Under the pieces are notes generated by a model. That model was given only the letters and a program-made list of their open reading frames with translations. It did no database searches and had not been told where the DNA came from. From positions 1-19,896 of the forward strand of contig JACQCL010000205.1 in the NCBI GenBank assembly GCA_016201645.1: a stretch of DNA of 19,896 bases. The letters run 5' to 3'. Position 1 is the stretch's first letter, and the number at the start of each line of letters is the position of its first letter. This DNA is from Candidatus Rokuibacteriota bacterium. Its GTDB lineage: Bacteria > Methylomirabilota > Methylomirabilia > Rokubacteriales > CSP1-6. Below are positions 15,023 through 19,896 of the stretch, one piece after another. The translations under genes were made by a program, and so were the position numbers.

Positions 15023-16870
15023 TCATCGCAGCGCGTCCAGAACCTCAGCGACCACCTCGAATCTCCCGAAAGAGGGCATCAGGTATGCGCCCCCGTAGCG
15101 GCGGCGCACCTCCCGCAGCAGCCCCTGGGCCATGTCGATCCCCACATGGAGCGCCCGGGCGCCCGCCTCGCGCATCCGCGCGCGGGCTTCCTCCGGGATG
15201 CGGATCCCTGGCACCTCGTTGTGGAGGAACTCGGCGTGACGGTAGGAGTGCAGCGGAAGGATCCCCACGATCACCGGAACGGGCAGCTTTCCTGCGCGGG
15301 TGAGAAAGCGGTCGAAGGCTTCCAAGTCATAGACGGGCTGGGTCTGCGCCCAGCGTGCGCCGGCCTCGACCTTTCGGAGCAGCCGCTGAATCTCCCTGTC
15401 CGGGTCCTCTGCGACCGGATTCAGGCCGACCCCGACGGAAAAGCTGGTGGGCTCGCCGATGGAGTTGCCGGTCGCGTCCCGCCCCTCGTTCATCCCGCGG
15501 ATGATACGGACGAGGCCGATGGCGTTCACGTCAAAGATGGCCGTGGTGTTCACGTAGTCTCCCGCCCGCGGGGGATCGCCCTTGATCGCGAGAATGTTCC
15601 GGATCCCCACGGCATGGGCCCCGAGCAGGTCGGCCTGGATCCCCATCAGATTTCGATCCCGGCAGGTGAAGTGCATGTTGATGTCAAGCCCGGTGGCCTC
15701 CCGCACCAGGATCGCGGTGGGGAGGACCGACATCCTGACGCGTCCGAGCGAGCCGTCGTTGATGTCCACGATCTCCACGCCTCGCTCCTTCAGGAGCTTG
15801 GCCCCCTGCACCAGCTTCTCGATGTTGTGACCGCGCGGCGGGTCCAGCTCGACGGTCACGACGAACTCGCGGGCCTCGAGCCTCCGGGCCAGGAGCGTGG
15901 GGGCCACAGTGACCCGGAGCGCGGGAGCCTCCTCCCTCGCGGGCGGCGCCACGCTCACCCGGCGAGCCCGCACCGCCTTCGGGACGTGGCGGTCCACCGC
16001 GGCGCGCATGGCACGGATGTGATCGGGCGTCGTGCCGCAGCAGCCGCCGACGATCCTCGCGCCCGCCTCGAGCATCTTGGCGGCGTACTCGGCCATGTAG
16101 GTCGGCGAGGAGAGGTAGATCAACCGTTCCCCCAACCGGCTCGGCAGTCCGGCGTTCGGCTGGATCGAAATCGGCAGCGCGCCGGCTTCGGGGAGCATCT
16201 GCTCGAGGATATCGTAGAGCACGCTGGACCCGACCGAGCAGTTGGCGCCGATGACCTGCACCGGCAGCTGGCGAAGCGCGCGCGCCACCTCGACGGCGGT
16301 TCGCCCCGTGAACGTCACCCCCTCTTCGGTGAACGCCACCTGGGCGATGATCGGCAGGTCGGTGATCGAGCGGACGGCCTCGACCGCGAGCCGGATTTCC
16401 TCCAGGTCCGAAAACGTCTCGACGATGAACGCGTCCACCCCGCCCTCGAGGAGCCCTTCCGCCTGCTCCCGGAAGGCGGCCCGGCCTTCGGTGGCGCTGA
16501 TGGCCCCGAGCGGGGCCAGATACTTCCCCAGGGGCCCGATGGAGCCCAGCACGAAGGCTTCCCGGCCCATGCTTTCCCGCACGTCCCGGGCGAGCTTCGC
16601 CCCCTTCCGATTGATCTCTCGCACGCGGGCGTCCAGTCCGTGGACCGCCAGCTTGAAGCGATTCGCGCCGAAGGTGTTGGTCTCGATCAGGTCGGCTCCG
16701 GCGGAGAGATACTCGGCATGAATGGATTGGACGAGACTGGGATTGTTCTCGTTCAGCACGTCGAAGCAGGCGTCGAGCGGCACGCCCCGCGCGTACAGCA
16801 TGGTCCCCATGGCGCCGTCGCACAGCAGCGGCCCCTCGGCCAGGCGGTCCAGGAACGGGCTCGCTCCCAT
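15023..16870 (-). CDS. bifunctional homocysteine S-methyltransferase / 5,10-methylenetetrahydrofolate reductase
   Basis: A 615-residue fusion of the B. subtilis YitJ type. Residues about 8-295 are a homocysteine-binding TIM barrel with LCDGAMGTML at the start and zinc ligands C211 (GANCSVG) and C277/C278 (GGCCGTTP). Residues about 335-615 are an FAD-dependent MTHFR barrel: VVTVELDPPRG with the catalytic glutamate E341, then HFTCRDRN, IRNILAIKGDPPRAGDY and AQTQPVYD. It reduces methylene-THF to methyl-THF and supplies or accepts methyl groups at homocysteine. It starts at ATG 16870 and shares one base with the shikimate kinase stop (TGATG), so translation is coupled. Its operon also encodes a separate homocysteine methyltransferase and a corrinoid protein, so the exact methyl flow is uncertain. 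Confidence 0.93.
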   Translation of the reverse strand: MGASPFLDRLAEGPLLCDGAMGTMLYARGVPLDACFDVLNENNPSLVQSIHAEYLSAGADLIETNTFGANRFKLAVHGLDARVREINRKGAKLARDVRESMGREAFVLGSIGPLGKYLAPLGAISATEGRAAFREQAEGLLEGGVDAFIVETFSDLEEIRLAVEAVRSITDLPIIAQVAFTEEGVTFTGRTAVEVARALRQLPVQVIGANCSVGSSVLYDILEQMLPEAGALPISIQPNAGLPSRLGERLIYLSSPTYMAEYAAKMLEAGARIVGGCCGTTPDHIRAMRAAVDRHVPKAVRARRVSVAPPAREEAPALRVTVAPTLLARRLEAREFVVTVELDPPRGHNIEKLVQGAKLLKERGVEIVDINDGSLGRVRMSVLPTAILVREATGLDINMHFTCRDRNLMGIQADLLGAHAVGIRNILAIKGDPPRAGDYVNTTAIFDVNAIGLVRIIRGMNEGRDATGNSIGEPTSFSVGVGLNPVAEDPDREIQRLLRKVEAGARWAQTQPVYDLEAFDRFLTRAGKLPVPVIVGILPLHSYRHAEFLHNEVPGIRIPEEARARMREAGARALHVGIDMAQGLLREVRRRYGGAYLMPSFGRFEVVAEVLDALR

Positions 16871-17406
16871 CAGCCCACCCGCTCCCTGGAGCGGAGCAAC
16901 GCCTCGATCCGCCGAACCGTGTGGTCCACGCCCGCCTTCGTCGTCTCCACGGTAACATGCGCCTGGCGGTAATACGGCGCGCGCGCGCGGTAGAGCGCGG
17001 CCGCTTCCTCCTTCGGCTTGCCGTCCAGCAGGGGGCGCGAGCCGGACCGGAGCGCCCGCTCGTACAACACGTCGAACTCACCGGCGAGCCACACCACCGT
17101 CCCCATCGCCCGGAGCGCCTCCATGCGCCCCTCCCGGCAGGGGAATCCCCCGCCGGTGGCGATGACGTCGCCGCGCTTGAGCTTGAGCAGATCGAGCACC
17201 TCGGCCTCCAGCTCTCGAAAGCGCCCTTCCCCTTGGGTCCGGAAGATCTCCGGGATCGACCGGCCTTCCCTGGCCACGATCAGATCGTCGGTCTCGACAA
17301 AGCAGCGGCCGAGCCGCTTGGCCAGGAGTCGTCCTACGGAGGACTTCCCGGCCCCCATGAAGCCCACCAGAATCACGTGTTCGCCCGCGTCCATAGGTGC
17401 GAGCAT
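16870..17406 (-). CDS. aroK: shikimate kinase
   Basis: Phosphorylates shikimate at the 3-hydroxyl in the aromatic amino acid pathway. The 178-residue protein has the P-loop GFMGAGKSS (15-23), the shikimate-binding acidic pair in ETDDLI (D40, D41), GRFRELEAEVL (61-71) with the substrate arginine, the GGG loop (85-87) and the lid region with RSGSRPLL (120-127). Length and motifs are normal. I start it at ATG 17406, behind a weak GGCGG; an ATG at 17394 would shorten it by four residues and still keep the whole fold. The frame is open far upstream, but that part is antisense to the activation protein and not coding. Its stop overlaps the next gene by one base. It is functionally unrelated to its methyl-transfer neighbours. 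Confidence 0.93.
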   Translation of the reverse strand: MLAPMDAGEHVILVGFMGAGKSSVGRLLAKRLGRCFVETDDLIVAREGRSIPEIFRTQGEGRFRELEAEVLDLLKLKRGDVIATGGGFPCREGRMEALRAMGTVVWLAGEFDVLYERALRSGSRPLLDGKPKEEAAALYRARAPYYRQAHVTVETTKAGVDHTVRRIEALLRSRERVG

Positions 17407-17453
17407 GGTACCGCCGGTGCCAGAGAAAAGCAAAGCGGACGGGCTGGCGACGG

Positions 17454-18188
17454 TCAGGCCCGATGCACTGTGCGATCGGCGGGGACGCGTCGGTAGAGGC
17501 AGTCCTTCATCCAGCACCGCCGGCACTGGGTGAAGTAGTGATCCACCCGCGCCTCCCGCCCGATTCCCACCAGGAACGAGATGCTCTTCGAGGGGCTCAT
17601 GTAGCAGGCGCTGTTGAGGGTCACCCCGACGGGATCGCCCGGACAGAGACGGAAGAGGAGGCGCTGATCCCCCACATCCCAGCCGGCGTATCCCGGGCTG
17701 ATGCGGTTGGTGACGTTGAGCCGCTCCCGAATCGCCACCTGGCAGAGGAGGTCGTTGACGTACTCGGCCAGACACTCCACCGCGGCCGACCCGACGCTGT
17801 CGAGCATCGCCGCCAGAGGGAATTCGCGGGATTCCCACAGCTCTCTCACCCGCCCCTCCAGGGCGTCCCCGATCGTGCAGACGCCGATCCCCACGCTCTC
17901 GATCGTTCCCCACAGACGGCCGATCTCGGGGATGCGGAACTCGGTCCCTCCGGCCAGCGCCATCAGATCGGGGGCCAGCGCCGTCACGGGAACCGCCCGG
18001 TAGACGGCCCGGGGCGCCATCAGGCGCTCTCCCTCGGCGAGCGCGCGATCGTAGATCTCCGCCACCTCGGGTGTGGGCCGGTCCTTTCCCTTCTTGTAGC
18101 CCTGGAAGCGCAGGACTTCGTCGGGATCAATCTGGAGAGGAACGTCCGACACGACGACGGGCGTCGAACACAGAACCGACGCGATCAC
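17454..18188 (-). CDS. stand-alone methionine synthase activation-domain protein with a cysteine-rich C-terminus
   Basis: A 244-residue protein resembling the C-terminal activation (AdoMet-binding) domain of cobalamin-dependent MetH. The signatures are RISPGYAGW (162-170), equivalent to the MetH RPAPGYP loop that binds AdoMet, and LNSACYMSPSKSISF (191-205), equivalent to the ESCAMWPAAS segment. In MetH this domain supports reductive remethylation of inactive Co(II) cobalamin; here it should serve the corrinoid protein two genes upstream. Unlike MetH, it ends with CRRCWMKDC (C222, C225, C230), which could bind a metal or an iron-sulfur cluster. It starts with GTG overlapping the previous stop by four bases, behind GGAGAAG. 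A 47-base gap leads to aroK. Separate activation proteins of this kind are known from organisms with split MetH. Confidence 0.87.
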   Translation of the reverse strand: MIASVLCSTPVVVSDVPLQIDPDEVLRFQGYKKGKDRPTPEVAEIYDRALAEGERLMAPRAVYRAVPVTALAPDLMALAGGTEFRIPEIGRLWGTIESVGIGVCTIGDALEGRVRELWESREFPLAAMLDSVGSAAVECLAEYVNDLLCQVAIRERLNVTNRISPGYAGWDVGDQRLLFRLCPGDPVGVTLNSACYMSPSKSISFLVGIGREARVDHYFTQCRRCWMKDCLYRRVPADRTVHRA

Positions 18189-19099
18189 CTTCTCCGCGAT
18201 TTCACGACCTCAGCAATGCACCGGATATGCTCGGGTGTGGAGCCGCAGCAGGAGCCGACGATGTTGCAGCCGGCGTCGAGGAGCGCCGGGTACTCCCGCG
18301 CCATCTCTCCCGGTCCCAGCTCGTAGGTGACCCGCCCCTCCTTCATGATCGGAAGTCCCGCGTTGGGATAGGCGATCAGCGGGGCGTCGGTGACCTGGCG
18401 CATCTCCTGGATGATGACGATGGCCCGGTCGGGGCCCCGGCCACAGTTCATCCCGACCACGTCGGCCCCTGCGCCCAGGAGGGTCTTCGCCACATCCGCC
18501 GGGCTCTCCCCCCACATGGACCGGTCGCGGTTGTGCTCCTGCTCGTACTGGAAGAACATCGTCGCCATCACGGGCAGGTCCGCCACCGCCTTGCAGGCCC
18601 GGATCGCGGCGGTAGCCTCCTGGGGGAACATCATCGTCTCGACCGCGAAGAGATCCACGCCGCCTTCTGCCAGCGCCTCGGCCTGCTCCTTGAAGTTCTC
18701 GAAGTACTGCTCGTCGCTCGTGTCGCCGAGAGGCTCGTACTCCAGCGGCAGGTGGCTCGTGGGGCCGATGGACCCGGCCACCCACTTGCCGGGCGGGCAG
18801 GCCTCGCGCGCCAGGCGAGCGCCCTTGACGTTCAGCTCCCGGGTGCGGTCAGCGATCTTGTAGGCGCCGAGCTTGAGCCGCGTGCCGCCGAAGGTGTTGG
18901 TTTCGACGAAGTCCGAGCCCGCGTCGAAGTAGCCCTTGTGGATGCCGCGGACGATGTCGGGGTGGGTGTCGTTCCACAGCTCCGGGCAGGCGCCGTCGGC
19001 GAGCCCTGCCGCGAAGAGCATGGTCCCATACCCCCCGTCGAAGACGAGGATCTCTCCCGCCTTGACCCGCTGGATCAGCTCCCACCCGCGACCCGGCAT
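18185..19099 (-). CDS. homocysteine S-methyltransferase (stand-alone MetH N-terminal module)
   Basis: A 304-residue homocysteine-binding TIM barrel. It begins LVFDGGYGTML (18-28), has ETNTFGGTRLKL (66-77), and carries the zinc ligands C219 in GMNCGRGP and C284/C285 in GSCCGSTP. It corresponds to the first module of MetH, here as its own polypeptide, and is expected to methylate homocysteine from the methylcobalamin of the corrinoid protein encoded directly upstream (six-base gap). Other acceptors such as selenohomocysteine or other thiols cannot be excluded. The start is ATG at 19099 behind AGGA, and its end overlaps the activation-protein gene by four bases. It is a different subgroup from the homocysteine methyltransferase domain at 15023-16870, as the regions around the conserved motifs differ throughout. 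Confidence 0.9.
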   Translation of the reverse strand: MPGRGWELIQRVKAGEILVFDGGYGTMLFAAGLADGACPELWNDTHPDIVRGIHKGYFDAGSDFVETNTFGGTRLKLGAYKIADRTRELNVKGARLAREACPPGKWVAGSIGPTSHLPLEYEPLGDTSDEQYFENFKEQAEALAEGGVDLFAVETMMFPQEATAAIRACKAVADLPVMATMFFQYEQEHNRDRSMWGESPADVAKTLLGAGADVVGMNCGRGPDRAIVIIQEMRQVTDAPLIAYPNAGLPIMKEGRVTYELGPGEMAREYPALLDAGCNIVGSCCGSTPEHIRCIAEVVKSRRR

Positions 19100-19105
19100 G
19101 CCGTC

Positions 19106-19780
19106 CTACGTCCTGGCCTCGGCGGCGACTTCCTTGCCCAGGAGCGCCTTGGCCTTGACAACGGCAAGCGTCGAATCCTTGGCGTAGCCGTCGGCGCCGA
19201 TCTCGTCCGCGTACGCCTGGGAGACCGGCGCCCCTCCGATCATCACCTTGACCCGGTCGCGGACTCCGTCCTTGATCAGCGCGTCAATCGTCCGCTTCAT
19301 GGCCGGCATGGTGGTGGTCATGAGAGCCGAGATGCCCACGATGTTCGCGTTGTGCTCCTGCACCGCAGCCACGAAGACCTCCGGCGCCACGTCGCGACCG
19401 AGGTTCACGACCTTGAACCCGGCGCCCTCCAGCATCATGGCCACCAGGTTCTTGCCGATGTCGTGAAGGTCACCCTGGGCCGTCCCGATCACGACCGTTC
19501 CCAGATAGTCCGAAGTCTTCGACGCCGTGATGAGAGGCTTCAGGAGGTCGAGGCCAGCGTACATCGCGCGGGCGGAGAGCAGCACCTGCGGGACGTAGTA
19601 CTCGTTGCGCCTGAACTTCTCGCCCACGACGTCCATCCCGGGGATGAGACCCTTGAAGATGAGATCCTTGGGGTCCATCCGGAGGTCGAGCCCTTCCTGC
19701 GTCTTCTTCGCGACGGTATCCTTGTCACCCAGGATCAGAGCGCGCGCCATCGTCGGGTAGTCGAAGGCGTTATCGCTCAA
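19106..19780 (-). CDS. corrinoid (B12-binding) methyltransferase protein, MtbC/MtaC-like
   Basis: Carries the methyl group on cobalamin between methyltransferases. The 224-residue protein has the helical cap domain (about 10-90) and a Rossmann-type B12-binding domain (about 92-215). In the latter, GDLHDIGKN (103-111) contains the lower-ligand histidine H106 of the DxHxxG motif, with SALMTTTM (151-158) and MIGGAPV (180-186) completing the pocket. This is the size and layout of MtaC/MtbC/MttC and of the MetH middle module. It starts with TTG at 19780, inside the end of the rhodanese gene (11-base overlap). An in-frame ATG at 19750 would drop ten residues, but it has no ribosome binding site. 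Its neighbours suggest homocysteine methylation; the methyl donor is not visible in the window. Confidence 0.93.
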   Translation of the reverse strand: MSDNAFDYPTMARALILGDKDTVAKKTQEGLDLRMDPKDLIFKGLIPGMDVVGEKFRRNEYYVPQVLLSARAMYAGLDLLKPLITASKTSDYLGTVVIGTAQGDLHDIGKNLVAMMLEGAGFKVVNLGRDVAPEVFVAAVQEHNANIVGISALMTTTMPAMKRTIDALIKDGVRDRVKVMIGGAPVSQAYADEIGADGYAKDSTLAVVKAKALLGKEVAAEART

Positions 19781-19896
19781 CCAGATACCCCGACTTCTGC
19801 CACGCCGTCATCCCGCCGCTGACGTTGTACCAGTTCCCGAGTCCCGTCTTCTTGAGCGCGCTGATCACCGTGCTGGAACGAAGACCTCCGGAGCAG
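19770..19896 (-). CDS. rhodanese-like domain protein, C-terminal part only
   Basis: The last 41 residues of a gene that enters from the right edge. They start CSGGLRSST, matching the rhodanese active-site loop with its catalytic cysteine, and end NVSGGMTAWQKSGYLVER, the typical end of rhodanese domains. The stop TAA lies 11 bases inside the corrinoid protein gene, so the two probably form one transcript. Rhodanese domains move sulfane sulfur between thiols. Whether this is a free-standing rhodanese or the end of a metallo-beta-lactamase-rhodanese fusion cannot be decided from the fragment. Confidence 0.8.
   Translation of the reverse strand, partial: CSGGLRSSTVISALKKTGLGNWYNVSGGMTAWQKSGYLVER

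Noticed and set aside
14990..16972. Long plus-strand open frames (also 4421-6100, 11585-13156, 13258-15015, 18071-19822)
   Set aside because: All lie antisense to genes with intact catalytic motifs and show the Asp/Arg/His/Gly-rich composition expected of mirrored high-GC codons.

Overview
The window is a GC-rich, gene-dense bacterial chromosome segment with no tRNA, rRNA, CRISPR array, insertion sequence or phage gene that I can see. I read 18 protein-coding genes, one of them cut by the right edge. A lipobox lipoprotein, a DksA-type regulator, the very high GC, a bacterial split B12 methyl-transfer set and short dispersed palindromic intergenic elements together suggest an uncultured Gram-negative soil or subsurface bacterium. 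Candidatus Rokubacteria/Methylomirabilota would be my first guess, but that is inference only.

Layout. (1) Bases 112-2936, plus strand: a PLP threonine dehydratase with an ACT domain, overlapping by 4 nt a thiolase-fold protein that lacks the usual nucleophilic cysteine, then its DUF35 zinc-ribbon/OB partner. A palindromic repeat lies between the last two and appears to supply the ribosome binding site. (2) Bases 2960-6260, minus strand: a small lipoprotein, an ACT-fused NAD-type malic enzyme, a small 'virulence factor'-family protein that starts at the codon right after the malic enzyme stop, a DksA/TraR zinc-finger protein with a clear terminator, and a PlsC-type acyltransferase. (3) Bases 6329-8346, plus strand: a good promoter, a DUF169-UroD fusion methyltransferase, and a strong hairpin terminator that can work in both directions. 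(4) Bases 8359-8700, minus strand: an RRM RNA-binding protein. (5) Bases 8900-19896, minus strand: one long run of tightly packed genes, probably an operon. In transcription order it reads rhodanese (partial), corrinoid protein, homocysteine methyltransferase, MetH-type activation protein, shikimate kinase, homocysteine methyltransferase/MTHFR fusion, a long KAS III-like synthase with an unknown N-terminal domain, D-aminoacylase, a multi-GAF/PAS sensor without a kinase, and a 67-residue membrane protein.

Function. The right half looks like a methionine synthase broken into separate parts: homocysteine module, cobalamin module and activation module on three consecutive genes. The methyl-THF (pterin) module is not visible. 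A second homocysteine methyltransferase fused to methylenetetrahydrofolate reductase lies in the same operon, and a UroD-type methyltransferase fused to DUF169 is encoded about 7 kb away on the other strand. The source of the methyl group loaded on the corrinoid protein is therefore open, and this is the most interesting question in the window. The unusual KAS III protein and the D-aminoacylase travel with this module and may define a further, uncharacterised acyl/amino-acid function.
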